Origin: Chloroflexi bacterium SZAS-1
GTDB taxonomy: Bacteria > Chloroflexota > Chloroflexia > Chloroflexales > Roseiflexaceae
Assembly: GCA_018266315.1 (NCBI GenBank)
Contig: JAFEAS010000083.1
Span: 1-33,737, forward strand
Direction of reading: 5' to 3'
DNA length: 33,737 bases
Of this stretch, positions 7,350 through 16,204 are shown piece after piece (positions within the stretch are counted from its first letter, which is position 1; each line of letters opens with the position of its first letter). The notes under the pieces were generated by a model. That model worked only from the letters and a program-made list of their open reading frames with translations. It was not told the DNA's origin and made no database searches. Made by a program: the position numbers and the translations under genes.

Positions 7350-10112
7350 TTATGCTTGCTCCTGTACCTCGGGTGTGGCGCTCTCGATCAAGGGCAGCAA
7401 AAGGGTGAAGGTTGTGCCACCCCCTTCCTGGCTGTCCACGAGAATCTCGCCGCCGTGCAGCTGCACGATCTCACGCACGACAAACAGCCCTACCCCCATA
7501 CCACTAATGCCATGTTGTTCGGTATTAGGGGCGCGGTAGAAGCGACGAAATAGGTTGGGCAATGCTTTTTCAGGTATACCAATTCCTTCGTCGTGCACAC
7601 GCAAGCGCGCGCGTTCCCCTTCGCGCTCGAGCTGTACAGTTACTACCCCGCCCGCAGGGCTATACTTGATTGCATTCTGTAGCAGGTTTTGCACAACTTG
7701 TTCTAGCCGTAGCTCGTCGCCGAGCACCACGAGCGCGGCATCATGGCATTCCCATGTAATCTGATGACTCGAGTGGTGGAGGGTTTGTGCTTCGTGTACC
7801 AGCCGCTCAGCCAGCTGTGGCAGCTGCACCAGTCCATGTTCAATACTGAGCTGGCCGGTTTCGATGCGCGAGATATCGAGCAGCGCAGTGACAAGCCGAT
7901 TGAGCCGTAATGCCTGCTCATTCATAATGCGAATAGCCCGTTGGGTACGTTCGGTAAGCGAGTGGTCACGCTGGGTGCGGCGCAACAGTAAATCAGAATA
8001 ACCTATGAGCGACGTAATTGGTGTTTTTAACTCGTGCGAGGCGATCGACAAAAACTGTTCGCGGGCACGCACCGCATCGCGGGTTTCGCGGAATAGGCGT
8101 GCATTGTCGAGTGCCAGCGCAACTCGTACTGCTAGCTCGTGCGCCAGTGCTCGATCCGTATCGTTGTACTGCCGCCCCGAATTGCTCAACGCCAAGGTGA
8201 GCGTTCCCAGGATGTGGCCGCGCACGGTAAGTGGCATACAGAGAAACGAGCTGATGCCCAGGGTGCGCAGTAGTGCCAACTGCCCTTCGTCCTGCGTAGC
8301 CTCACCAAGCAGTGCCGGTGGCACTTCGGGGTAGAACACAGCAGCACCCGTATGCAATACCTGCATCATGAGCGGAATGGATTCTGGTTGCAATGTGTTG
8401 CGTGCCAGCTCAGTTGTTGCCGGGTCGGTGTGGGCAAACGCAACACAGCGAACTGTTTCATCATGCTCACGCGTATGGATCGCACACCAATCGGCGATCT
8501 CAGGCACCATCCGCTCTGCCAGTTGCGCAAATGTCAGATTATATTCGAGTGAGCTACCTAATATCGTGCTGGCATCGAGTAAGAAGTGTTGTTGGTCTTC
8601 GATACGCTCTCGCGCCAGCTCGGCCTGCCGCCGAGCGGTGATATCGAGGGTCACGCCGCGCATGCCCGCCAGGTTGCCCTGCTCATCGCGCATGCCAATC
8701 GAAAAGCTTTCGACCCACAGCACCTGCCCGGTACGCGTGACCCAGCGAAACTGATTTGTGCCAGCTTTGCCACTCATAAAAGTTTCACGGGCGCGCTGTG
8801 CGGCCTGCTCGCGGTCGTCAGGGTGGACGATTTTGAGCCAGAAGTTGGGCGTTGATACCCATTCTTCAATGGTGTAGCCCAGCATCGTGGTCACGTACTC
8901 GCTTACAAAGTCAATGCGTTGCGTTGTGGCGTCGGGCTTCCCCCAAGATTCCCATACTACGCCCGGCACATTCGAGATAATATTATCCAGGCGGGTACGC
9001 TGGGCCTCAACTTGGCGGCTGAGCTCGGCCTGCGCGGCTTCGGCCCGTTTCTGCTCGCGAATATCGCGAAACACCAGCACAACACCAATAATATTGCCGC
9101 TGCGATCTTTGATTGGCGCAGCGCTATCGTCGATCGGAACTTCGGTACCATCGCGCCGTATAAGCAGGGTATGGTTCGCCAGCCCTACTACAATGCCCTC
9201 GCGTATGACTCGCTCGAAGGGATTCACGGCTGGGGCGTGCGTATGCTCGTTGATAATATGGAATATGCGCTGCAAGGGCTGCGCTTGCGCCTCGGATTGC
9301 GACCAGCCCGTAAGCTGTTGTGCAACCTCATTGAGGAACGTCACGTTCCCCTGTGGGCTGGCTACCAGCACAGCATCGCCAATACTGCTTAGGGTTACAT
9401 GCAGCCGCTCGCGCTGCTCATCAAGCTCACTGGTGCGAGTCTGTTCAGCAACCAATGCTTGCCCGTAGGTTTGAACGAGCGTGTGCAACTGTCGGCGGGT
9501 TAATAGCGATAACCCAAGCCCAACGAGCAGCGCCATGCCCAAACTCGACCAGATGACAATTTGAGCGGCCTGCTGTGCTTCGCGCGTGCGTTCGGTGCGC
9601 AGCTGCTCTTCCGAGCTGATCAGCTGCTCAAAAGAATCTCGTAGCTGATCGGTGAGGTTTTTGCCCTGGCGCGATTTGACCAAGGCAACGTAATCGCCAT
9701 TTGTAGTGCGCAGGTCAATGGCTTTCGTGGCATATTGCTGCCAGTCCTTATATATTGGCTGCATCTGTGCCAGCCGCTGGCTCTGTACCGGGTTGTCGGC
9801 TACCAGCCGACCTAGCTGGCTGAATGCCTCGTCTATTTCACTAGTTGCAGCATCATACGGCTCAAGGAAATCTCGTTCTCCCGAGATTAAGTAGCCGCGC
9901 ATCCCGGTTTCAAGATCGCTCAGCAGGCGTTGCATTCTGTTGGCGCTGGTCAATATCTGGTCAGTATGATCAACCAGGCGCGTGCTTACGAGGAGTGCAT
10001 TGATTTGCCAAAGGAGCACAGCCACGAGTATGCCCAGTGCAAATAGTGGCAGTATAATGGCTTGCCCCATAGCACGGCGGAACTCAACCTGGTCGATTGT
10101 GGGTTTTGTCAT
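7350..10112 (-). CDS. sensor histidine kinase, CHASE3-PAS-PAS-GAF-HisKA-HATPase
   Basis: The 920-aa kinase has TM1 at about 18-40, a CHASE3-type extracytoplasmic sensor (45-182, with the hallmark ETGMRGYLISG near 68-78), TM2 at 185-205, PAS at 235-350, PAS/PAC at 370-495, GAF at 515-672, HisKA with phospho-acceptor H693 in SHELKTP, and an ATPase domain with N box near N813, G1 DEGIG (841-845), F box FRRF (855-858) and G2 GMGVG (871-875). All catalytic motifs are intact. It should autophosphorylate and pass phosphate to a separate regulator; no receiver domain is present in the protein or elsewhere in the window. The gene is followed after 2 nt by the McrB-like ATPase. The start has only a weak ribosome-binding site. 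Confidence 0.93.
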   Translation of the reverse strand: MTKPTIDQVEFRRAMGQAIILPLFALGILVAVLLWQINALLVSTRLVDHTDQILTSANRMQRLLSDLETGMRGYLISGERDFLEPYDAATSEIDEAFSQLGRLVADNPVQSQRLAQMQPIYKDWQQYATKAIDLRTTNGDYVALVKSRQGKNLTDQLRDSFEQLISSEEQLRTERTREAQQAAQIVIWSSLGMALLVGLGLSLLTRRQLHTLVQTYGQALVAEQTRTSELDEQRERLHVTLSSIGDAVLVASPQGNVTFLNEVAQQLTGWSQSEAQAQPLQRIFHIINEHTHAPAVNPFERVIREGIVVGLANHTLLIRRDGTEVPIDDSAAPIKDRSGNIIGVVLVFRDIREQKRAEAAQAELSRQVEAQRTRLDNIISNVPGVVWESWGKPDATTQRIDFVSEYVTTMLGYTIEEWVSTPNFWLKIVHPDDREQAAQRARETFMSGKAGTNQFRWVTRTGQVLWVESFSIGMRDEQGNLAGMRGVTLDITARRQAELARERIEDQQHFLLDASTILGSSLEYNLTFAQLAERMVPEIADWCAIHTREHDETVRCVAFAHTDPATTELARNTLQPESIPLMMQVLHTGAAVFYPEVPPALLGEATQDEGQLALLRTLGISSFLCMPLTVRGHILGTLTLALSNSGRQYNDTDRALAHELAVRVALALDNARLFRETRDAVRAREQFLSIASHELKTPITSLIGYSDLLLRRTQRDHSLTERTQRAIRIMNEQALRLNRLVTALLDISRIETGQLSIEHGLVQLPQLAERLVHEAQTLHHSSHQITWECHDAALVVLGDELRLEQVVQNLLQNAIKYSPAGGVVTVQLEREGERARLRVHDEGIGIPEKALPNLFRRFYRAPNTEQHGISGMGVGLFVVREIVQLHGGEILVDSQEGGGTTFTLLLPLIESATPEVQEQA

Positions 10113-10274
10113 AGGCTTGTTCGCAACGCTGTTCTAGCCAACATAGAGAGAAATTCTCGTTGTGCTGATAGAGACAGCAGCAATGAGCAAAAAGCTGTGA
10201 TGCGGGATTTTGGCCTAGAGGTATGTTGTTTGCTGCGCGGTGCAAAGCCACAGCCAACTCATGCTACCAGCCGA

Positions 10275-10970
10275 TTACGCGGTTGGCGGTTTCAAATAGC
10301 GCCGCTCGGCCAGCGCATCATCGCTCTCAGCCGGGGAAGATTGGCCCTCGCGTGGTTCTTGTAAATAAACTTCGGCGAGCGCATCAAGCACGTCGCGAAG
10401 CTCGCGGCACAGCTCTTCAAAAATATCGTTCAGTAAGTCGGCATCGAATAGTGCATCGCCAATCGGCCACGACTGGTGCAGCGTGAGTGCTTTGATGCGC
10501 GGCCCTTGCCCCGGGAAAAACGACAGGCCGAGATCGACATGGATGGGGTTTTCGCTTTGCGGCGCGGCGCTTGTATACAGCTGATGTACCGCCTGCGCTA
10601 TCTGAGGGAGCGATGATAGATCGCCCAGCGGATCCGCAATGAGTGGCAGGGTATAGGTAATGTCGATTTCAAGGCCCACACCCGCCGACGAAGCGAGAAT
10701 GCGCTCATCGACGATCCCATCGAAGCTATCGGGCAAGCTGCCGCGCAGCGAAAACACGGTAAATTCGGGCGACCAGCGAAATGCAATGACGGCGCGTAGC
10801 GGCGGCTCTTCGGGCGCGCGATCATCTTCAATACCTCGCGGGAGGCAGGTTATACTCAGGCTGCGCCCCAATGCATGGGTGTCAAGTAATTCTTGGGTGT
10901 AGGCAATATTTAATTCGGTTTGCTCAATCGCGGTAAGAAGCACAGCAACAAAGTTTTCGTAAGTGAGCAT
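10275..10970 (-). CDS. protein of unknown function, 231 aa
   Basis: I do not recognise this family. The start is the ATG at 10970: AAGGA sits about 9 nt upstream and a promoter lies just beyond, so the longer in-frame extension is rejected. The protein is soluble, acidic and mixed alpha/beta, with hydrophobic strands typical of a compact globular fold (for example VGLEIDITYTLPL and IHVDLGLSFF), a helix-rich C-terminal region and a disordered tail rich in Glu and Ser. No signal peptide, membrane segment or metal motif is visible. It is transcribed divergently from the membrane protein at 11245; the two promoters are about 200 bp apart and share the same extended -10 form. Downstream, 10113-10274 contains no gene or clear terminator. 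Confidence 0.65.
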   Translation of the reverse strand: MLTYENFVAVLLTAIEQTELNIAYTQELLDTHALGRSLSITCLPRGIEDDRAPEEPPLRAVIAFRWSPEFTVFSLRGSLPDSFDGIVDERILASSAGVGLEIDITYTLPLIADPLGDLSSLPQIAQAVHQLYTSAAPQSENPIHVDLGLSFFPGQGPRIKALTLHQSWPIGDALFDADLLNDIFEELCRELRDVLDALAEVYLQEPREGQSSPAESDDALAERRYLKPPTA

Positions 10971-11007
10971 GCAACCTGTTCCTTGTGTGGTGACGATACG
11001 GATTTGC

Positions 11008-11016
11008 ATTATAACA
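11008..11016 (-). promoter_or_regulatory. extended -10 promoter for the 231-aa unknown gene
   Basis: Reading the minus strand, TGT TATAAT is a perfect extended -10 element. No -35 match is seen, as expected for this class. The transcript would start near 11001, about 30 nt before the ATG at 10970. Confidence 0.65.
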
Positions 11017-11212
11017 CTGCTCGGGCGGTAGCGCAGGCTGCTTGCCACTGCTATCTGATGCGGCTGGTGGGTTGTGGCCGAAGGTGGTTGCTGGGCGCAC
11101 CGACCGCCAACCTGGCAATCGGCGATCAGCAAGCCGACGGTGGTTAAGTAATGCCCAGAAGGTCATTTCCGCGAACGTGTGTTCGTATTCACCCCCGCTA
11201 CTGGCCGAGTTA

Positions 11213-11221
11213 TGGTATAAT
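11213..11221 (+). promoter_or_regulatory. extended -10 promoter for the 6TM membrane protein
   Basis: TGG TATAAT at 11213-11221 is a perfect extended -10 with no recognisable -35. The start point near 11228 leaves a short leader containing AAAGGAGA just before the TTG start at 11245. Confidence 0.7.
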
Positions 11222-11244
11222 ACACAGGTTAAAGGAGAGACGCA

Positions 11245-12261
11245 TTGACGATTACGAAGCCTCAAAATGCGACCTTAATTGACTCGCTCAGTGAAGGGTA
11301 CGCTGCCATCAATCGCCGCCCTTGGATTGTGCTCATCCCGATCCTACTTAACCTGTATCTCTGGTTTGGTCCACAGCTTTCGCTCGGGCCGCTGGTTAGC
11401 GACGGCGTGAATGCCTTGAAGCGGCTTCAGCCAGCGCTCACCGAGCAGGAAGATATTCAGGTGATGTTCGATCAGATGCTCGCCACTGGCGGCCTCGATC
11501 TTCGTCAGCAGCTGGCCGTACTGAACGATGTGCCCATCCTGCATCAATACGTGGTTGGTAGTATCGACGCGGAAGGGGGGCTGCCGGCCATCCCCGAGGT
11601 ATTACGCCCGATCGATACGCAGCGCACTGATACATTTTATATCGGCTCGCTCGGCAGCGCGCTGCTGGCGTTCCTGATCATCAATACGGCAGCATTGGCG
11701 CTGAGCGCGCTGTTTTTTGGGCAGGTTGGCGCCGCCGTGCGTCGTGATTGGTCGCCGCTGATGGGCCTGCGCCGCACCCCGCGGATCGCGCTGTGGCTGC
11801 TGGCAGCTATAGGCATTGTGCTGGGGGTTAGCCTGGGCCTGGGCTTGCCACTCCTGTTCTTCATCGGGCTGCTCTTTTACTTGAGCCAGACACTCGGGCT
11901 TCTTGCATCGTTTGTGTTGTACTGGGTTGGCGTGTGGGTGTTCATCTATATCGGTTTTATGCGCGAGGGCATCGTTATCAGCGGGCTGAACCCGCTGCGG
12001 GCGATTTATACCAGCTTTAATGTTGTGCGGCGTAACCTATGGGCCACGCTCGGCTTTCTGGCGGTGTCGCTGATCATCAAGCTGGGCAGCGGCGTGATCT
12101 GGCATATGCTGGTCAATTCTACCGCCGGGCTGATTGTGGCAATTGTTGGTAGTGCCTATATCGGCAGTGGGCTGATGGCGGCGCGCATGGCATTTTATCG
12201 CGAGCGGTTGCGTCGCTGGCAGAGCGCGCCAGTGCAATCTGGCTTGCAGGCACGTAATTAA
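11245..12261 (+). CDS. integral membrane protein of unknown function, 6 TM
   Basis: The 338-aa product begins at a TTG with AAAGGAGA 6 nt upstream, a strong ribosome-binding site that decides the start. Hydrophobic segments lie near residues 22-43, 130-157, 177-198, 200-235 (long enough for two) and 265-290, with a final one near 295-318. A soluble loop of about 85 residues sits between TM1 and TM2. No transport, enzyme or protease motif was recognised; it resembles the broad class of bacterial multi-pass proteins of unknown role. It carries its own promoter and probable terminator, so it is probably a single-gene unit ahead of gyrB. Confidence 0.75.
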   Translation: MTITKPQNATLIDSLSEGYAAINRRPWIVLIPILLNLYLWFGPQLSLGPLVSDGVNALKRLQPALTEQEDIQVMFDQMLATGGLDLRQQLAVLNDVPILHQYVVGSIDAEGGLPAIPEVLRPIDTQRTDTFYIGSLGSALLAFLIINTAALALSALFFGQVGAAVRRDWSPLMGLRRTPRIALWLLAAIGIVLGVSLGLGLPLLFFIGLLFYLSQTLGLLASFVLYWVGVWVFIYIGFMREGIVISGLNPLRAIYTSFNVVRRNLWATLGFLAVSLIIKLGSGVIWHMLVNSTAGLIVAIVGSAYIGSGLMAARMAFYRERLRRWQSAPVQSGLQARN

Positions 12262-12287
12262 CCGCGTTACGCGGTGGGCGTTTTTTT
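12261..12287 (+). terminator. intrinsic terminator after the 6TM gene
   Basis: ACCGCG (12261-12266) pairs with CGCGGT (12270-12275) around TTA, and a run of seven T (12281-12287) follows after 5 nt. It overlaps the last base of the stop codon. The gap before the T-run makes it less than ideal. Confidence 0.6.
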
Positions 12288-12451
12288 GCTTGCGCCAAGT
12301 ACCTTGCTGCCGCAGGCAGAACGAGTCGGCAACGCGGGCGACTGCGTAACGTGTGTAATGAAGCAGTGAATAACAGCAGGCGGCTGGCAGCCACCGTGTA
12401 CGCATCGGCACGGCTGCTACGCACCAAGTGAACAAGAGCGAGTGCAGAACA

Positions 12452-14389
12452 ATGACCACTGAGACAACAAAAAAAGTTATTGACACGAACGACTATACTG
12501 CTAGCCGCATTCAGGTGCTCGAGGGCCTTGAGGCGGTGCGTAAACGGCCGGGTATGTACATTGGCCCGACTGATATTAACGGCCTGCACCATATGATCCG
12601 TGAGGTGGTCGATAACTCGGTTGATGAGGCACTGGCAGGCTATGCCGACCGGATCGACATCATCATTCACGCCGATTGCTCGGTAACAGTGCGCGACAAT
12701 GGCCGTGGTATTCCCGTCGATATTCACCCGGTGAAGAAGGTTTCGGGGCTTGAGCTGGCGGCCACGGTGCTGCACGCTGGCGGCAAATTCGATTCCGACT
12801 CGTATAAGGTTTCGTCGGGTTTACACGGTGTGGGCCTGAGCGTCGTGAACGCGCTTTCGACCTGGATGACTATCGAGGTGCAAACCGGCGGCAAAGTTTG
12901 GCGACAAGAATACCTCACTGGCAAGCCGCAAGGCCCGGTGAAGGCGGTTGGCAAAACCGAAGTGCGCGGCACGACCGTGAATTTCATGCCTGATGTCACG
13001 ATCTTCCGCGATGGCCTCGATTACAACTTCCGCGCGCTGGTGCAGCGCTTCCGCGAAATGGCCTACCTCACCAAGGCGCTGCGCTTCCATATTGCCGACC
13101 AGCGCGATGGCAATGAGGTCAATTTCTACTTTGAAGGCGGTATTCGTTCCTATGTGCGCCACCTGAACAAAGAGAAGAACGTGCTGCACAAAACGCCGTT
13201 CTATGTTGAGCGTGAATCGAACGGCGTGGCGGTGGAGGTAGCACTCCAGTACACCGAAGCCTACGACACTGATTCAATCTACACCTTCGCCAACAACATC
13301 AACAACACCGATGGCGGCGCGCACCTCACTGGTTTCCGCAATGCGCTCACCCGCGTGGTGAACAACTATGCCCGCAGCAAAAACCTGCTGAAGGAAAGCG
13401 AAGCCAACCTCACCGGCGATGATGTGCGCGAAGGCTTGACCGCGGTGATTAGCGTGAAGCTGCAAGACCCGCAGTTCAGCTCGCAGACCAAGGAGAAGCT
13501 GGTAAGCCCCGAGGCCACCAGCGCGGTGTCGTCGGTATTTGGCGATGCGTTTAATACCTGGCTAGAAGAGAACCCCGGCGATGCGAAGCGCATTATCGAG
13601 AAGACGATCTCGGCGGCGCGCACACGCCTGGCGGTGCAGAAAGTGCGCGAAACGGCGCGTAAGAGCGCGATGGAAGGCTTCTCGCTGCCGGGCAAGCTGG
13701 CCGATTGCTCAGACACCAACCCGGCGCGCTGTGAGATTTACATCGTCGAGGGTGATTCGGCAGGTGGCAGCGCCAAGCAAGGCCGCGACCGGCGCTTCCA
13801 GGCGATTTTGCCACTGCGCGGTAAAATCCTGAACGTCGAGAAGAGCCGCCTCGACAAGATGCTTTCCAATAACGAGGTGCGCACCCTGATCACTGCCATC
13901 GGCGCGAGTGTGGGCGAGCAATTCGACCCGGCGAAGCTACGCTACCACCGCATTGTCATCATGACCGATGCCGATGTGGACGGCGCGCACATTCGCACGC
14001 TGCTACTCACCTTCTTCTTTCGCTACATGCGGCCAATTATCACTAACGGCCACCTGTACATTGCCCAACCGCCGCTGTTCAGCGTGAAGCACGGCAAAGA
14101 GATGAAGTATGTGTATTCCGACGCCGAACGCGATACATACCTGGCTGCATTGCCCAAAGAAGTGCGCGAGAGGGCACAGATTCAGCGCTACAAGGGGCTG
14201 GGCGAAATGAATCCCGAGCAGCTGTGGGAAACCACTATGAATCCGCTGAACCGCACCATGGGCCAGGTGACGCTTGAAGATGCCCAGACCGCCGACGAGA
14301 CGTTCACAATGCTGATGGGTGATATGGTGCCGCCACGCAAGCGCTTCATTCAGACGCACGCCTCCGAGGTGAAGAACCTGGATATTTAG
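12452..14389 (+). CDS. gyrB: DNA gyrase subunit B
   Basis: The 645-aa protein is the ATPase/TOPRIM subunit of type IIA topoisomerase; with GyrA it introduces negative supercoils. The GHKL ATPase domain shows VRKRPGMYIGP, EVVDNSVDEA, DNGRGIP and GLHGVGLSVVNALS. The TOPRIM domain shows EGDSAGGSAKQGRDR and, further on, the metal-binding MTDADVDGAHIR. The tail has the conserved RYKGLGEMNPEQLWETTM. Length matches the short GyrB form without the enterobacterial insert. ParE is very similar, and GyrB is preferred on overall pattern. ATG at 12452 begins a normal N-terminus; a GTG at 12428 would add only eight atypical residues. No gyrA, recF or dnaA lies next to it, so this is not a dnaA-gyrB origin region. 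Confidence 0.95.
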   Translation: MTTETTKKVIDTNDYTASRIQVLEGLEAVRKRPGMYIGPTDINGLHHMIREVVDNSVDEALAGYADRIDIIIHADCSVTVRDNGRGIPVDIHPVKKVSGLELAATVLHAGGKFDSDSYKVSSGLHGVGLSVVNALSTWMTIEVQTGGKVWRQEYLTGKPQGPVKAVGKTEVRGTTVNFMPDVTIFRDGLDYNFRALVQRFREMAYLTKALRFHIADQRDGNEVNFYFEGGIRSYVRHLNKEKNVLHKTPFYVERESNGVAVEVALQYTEAYDTDSIYTFANNINNTDGGAHLTGFRNALTRVVNNYARSKNLLKESEANLTGDDVREGLTAVISVKLQDPQFSSQTKEKLVSPEATSAVSSVFGDAFNTWLEENPGDAKRIIEKTISAARTRLAVQKVRETARKSAMEGFSLPGKLADCSDTNPARCEIYIVEGDSAGGSAKQGRDRRFQAILPLRGKILNVEKSRLDKMLSNNEVRTLITAIGASVGEQFDPAKLRYHRIVIMTDADVDGAHIRTLLLTFFFRYMRPIITNGHLYIAQPPLFSVKHGKEMKYVYSDAERDTYLAALPKEVRERAQIQRYKGLGEMNPEQLWETTMNPLNRTMGQVTLEDAQTADETFTMLMGDMVPPRKRFIQTHASEVKNLDI

Positions 14390-14424
14390 GCGGGTTTTTG
14401 ACGCTGATCACATGGATTGCGAAG

Positions 14425-14455
14425 CCGACAGGAACATACCTGTCGGTTTCTTTTT
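14425..14455 (+). terminator. intrinsic terminator of gyrB
   Basis: CCGACAGG (14425-14432) and CCTGTCGG (14439-14446) form a perfect 8-bp stem with a 6-nt loop, followed by TTTCTTTTT. It lies 36 nt after the gyrB stop. Confidence 0.9.
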
Positions 14456-14557
14456 GCCCTTGATTATTGGGTAGGGTTTAGGTTTATCGCACAATATACC
14501 TTTTCTCGTGCAGCGCCAGGCGTAGCGGCTACATAGGGTACCGCGTCCGGGTTTCAG

Positions 14558-14566
14558 TGCTATACT
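14558..14566 (+). promoter_or_regulatory. extended -10 promoter, probably for the GH1 gene
   Basis: TGC TATACT matches the extended -10 form used elsewhere in the window. Its transcript would run through the palindromic element at 14637-14766 before reaching the ATG at 14842, a leader of about 270 nt. Confidence 0.4.
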
Positions 14567-14636
14567 AGCGCTGGCTGCGTAGCAACAAACCTATAGGCCA
14601 TGTATGATCAGCGATCACCACCTGAAGCTGCAATAA

Positions 14637-14766
14637 CTTAGGACTTTCGTCTACCCAAGCAATTTCTCTCTTTCCTTGGTCATTAATTGCGGGTAGCGCA
14701 AACAATGACCAAGAAGAAAGTACCACGCTGCCGCAAGCATATAAACCGGCAAGCGAAAGTCCTGTA
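14637..14766. repeat. palindromic element with terminal inverted repeats (MITE-like or structured RNA)
   Basis: AGGACTTTCG (14640-14649) and CGAAAGTCCT (14754-14763) are perfect 10-bp inverted ends about 124 bp apart. Nested inside, TTGGTCATT (14676-14684) pairs with AATGACCAA (14704-14712), extended outward by CTTTC/GAAAG with small bulges, and TTGCG (14687-14691) pairs with CGCAA (14697-14701) around GGTAG. No ORF is present. Terminal inverted repeats at this scale fit a miniature inverted-repeat element, but no clear target duplication is visible, so a structured leader RNA is an alternative. Confidence 0.5.
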
Positions 14767-14841
14767 ACCGAAGGAAATTGTTGGCTGATCAATGTGTTTG
14801 AGCAGACGGGCGCTTGCCCGGTGAGGGTAGGGTATAGCATT

Positions 14842-16203
14842 ATGAGTGTTCTGCAATTTCCTAAGGGGTTCTTGTGGGGTACGGCCACTGCTGCGTACCA
14901 GATCGAAGGCGCGGTGTACGAGGATGGCCGGAGTGAGTCGATCTGGGATCGCTTTACCCATACGCCGGGCAAGATTCTCGATGGCAGTACCGGCGACGTA
15001 GCTTGCGATCACTACCACCGCTGGCGTGAAGATGTCGCACTGATGAAAAACTTGGGGATGCAGGCATATCGCTTCAGTGTGGCGTGGCCGCGTATTCTAC
15101 CGGGCGGGCGCGGTGCCGTGAACCAGGCCGGGCTCGATTTTTACCGCCGCCTGGTCGATGAGCTGCTGGAAGCCGGTATTACACCGTTTGTAACCCTGTA
15201 TCACTGGGATTTGCCACAAGTGCTGCAAGATGCGGGCGGCTGGCCTGCGCGCGCTACCGCTGAGGCGTTTGTTGAATATGCCGACGTGGTGAGCCGTGCA
15301 CTTGGCGACCAGGTGAAGCACTGGATCACCCACAACGAACCCTGGTGCATCAGCATTCTGAGCCACCAGATTGGCGAACATGCCCCCGGCTGGCACGATT
15401 GGCCCGCCGCGTTGGCGGCTGGGCATCACGTTCTGCTTTCGCATGGCTTGGCCGTGCCGGTCATTCGTGCCAACAGCCCTGGTGCCGAAGTCGGCATTAC
15501 GCTCAATTTCACGCAGTCGGTTGCGGCTTCGGATCGGGCCGAAGATATTGCCGCCTCGCGCATCTTCGATGGGTTCTTCAACCGCTGGTTTGCCGACCCA
15601 CTGTACTACGCCGCGTACCCGGAGGATATGGTGGCACTTTACCGCGCACAGGGGCATCTGCCCGCCGGTGGCCTGGAATTTGTGCAGCCAGGCGATATGG
15701 CTGCGATTGCGGTGACGACCGACTTCCTGGGTGTGAACTACTACACCCGCGCCGTGATCAGTGCCGAGACGCTTGAACAGGGCGGGGCGCTGCCCGAGCC
15801 AGCGCTCGATCGCACTGAGATGGGCTGGGAAGTGTACCCCGAAGGAATGTATGAGCTGCTCATGCGCCTGCACGTCGATTATCATCTACCCAAGCTGTAT
15901 ATCACTGAGAGTGGCGCAAGCTATTCCGATGCGCCAGGCCCCGATCGGCGCGTGCACGATGAGCGGCGGCGCACCTTCTTGCGCGATCATTTTGCGGCGA
16001 GTCACCGTGCACTGACGGCAGGCGTACCACTGGCAGGCTACTTCGTCTGGTCGCTGATAGATAACTTCGAGTGGGCGAAGGGCTACACCCAGCGCTTTGG
16101 GATAGTGTGGGTCGATTATGCTACCCAGGAGCGCATCCCGAAAGACAGCGCGCTATGGTACCAGCAGGTTATCGCCGAGCACGGCTTCGATGCGGCGGGC
16201 TAA
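14842..16203 (+). CDS. GH1 family beta-glucosidase
   Basis: The 453-aa enzyme is a typical length for a GH1 (beta/alpha)8 retaining beta-glycosidase, acting on cellobiose or related beta-glucosides. The N-terminal signature FLWGTATAAYQIEGA is present (10-24). The acid/base is E166 in THNEPW and the nucleophile is E356 in ITESG; the usual motif is ITENG, so N is replaced by S, a tolerated variation. QIEGA, YRFSVAWPR and YFVWSLIDNFEWAKGY are all intact. There is no signal peptide, so it is cytoplasmic and would act on imported disaccharides. ATG at 14842 gives the standard N-terminus; an upstream ATG at 14794 would add 16 atypical residues. A broken GH3 fragment follows directly. Confidence 0.95.
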   Translation: MSVLQFPKGFLWGTATAAYQIEGAVYEDGRSESIWDRFTHTPGKILDGSTGDVACDHYHRWREDVALMKNLGMQAYRFSVAWPRILPGGRGAVNQAGLDFYRRLVDELLEAGITPFVTLYHWDLPQVLQDAGGWPARATAEAFVEYADVVSRALGDQVKHWITHNEPWCISILSHQIGEHAPGWHDWPAALAAGHHVLLSHGLAVPVIRANSPGAEVGITLNFTQSVAASDRAEDIAASRIFDGFFNRWFADPLYYAAYPEDMVALYRAQGHLPAGGLEFVQPGDMAAIAVTTDFLGVNYYTRAVISAETLEQGGALPEPALDRTEMGWEVYPEGMYELLMRLHVDYHLPKLYITESGASYSDAPGPDRRVHDERRRTFLRDHFAASHRALTAGVPLAGYFVWSLIDNFEWAKGYTQRFGIVWVDYATQERIPKDSALWYQQVIAEHGFDAAG

Positions 16204-16204
16204 G

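Noticed and set aside
12428-12451. GTG start for gyrB eight codons upstream
   Set aside because: It adds atypical residues and has no ribosome-binding site; the ATG at 12452 gives the normal GyrB N-terminus.
12262-14389. Replication origin near gyrB
   Set aside because: No cluster of DnaA boxes, AT-rich unwinding region, dnaA, dnaN or recF was seen.
14637-14766. Complete insertion sequence
   Set aside because: There is no transposase ORF between the inverted ends, so at most it is a nonautonomous element.
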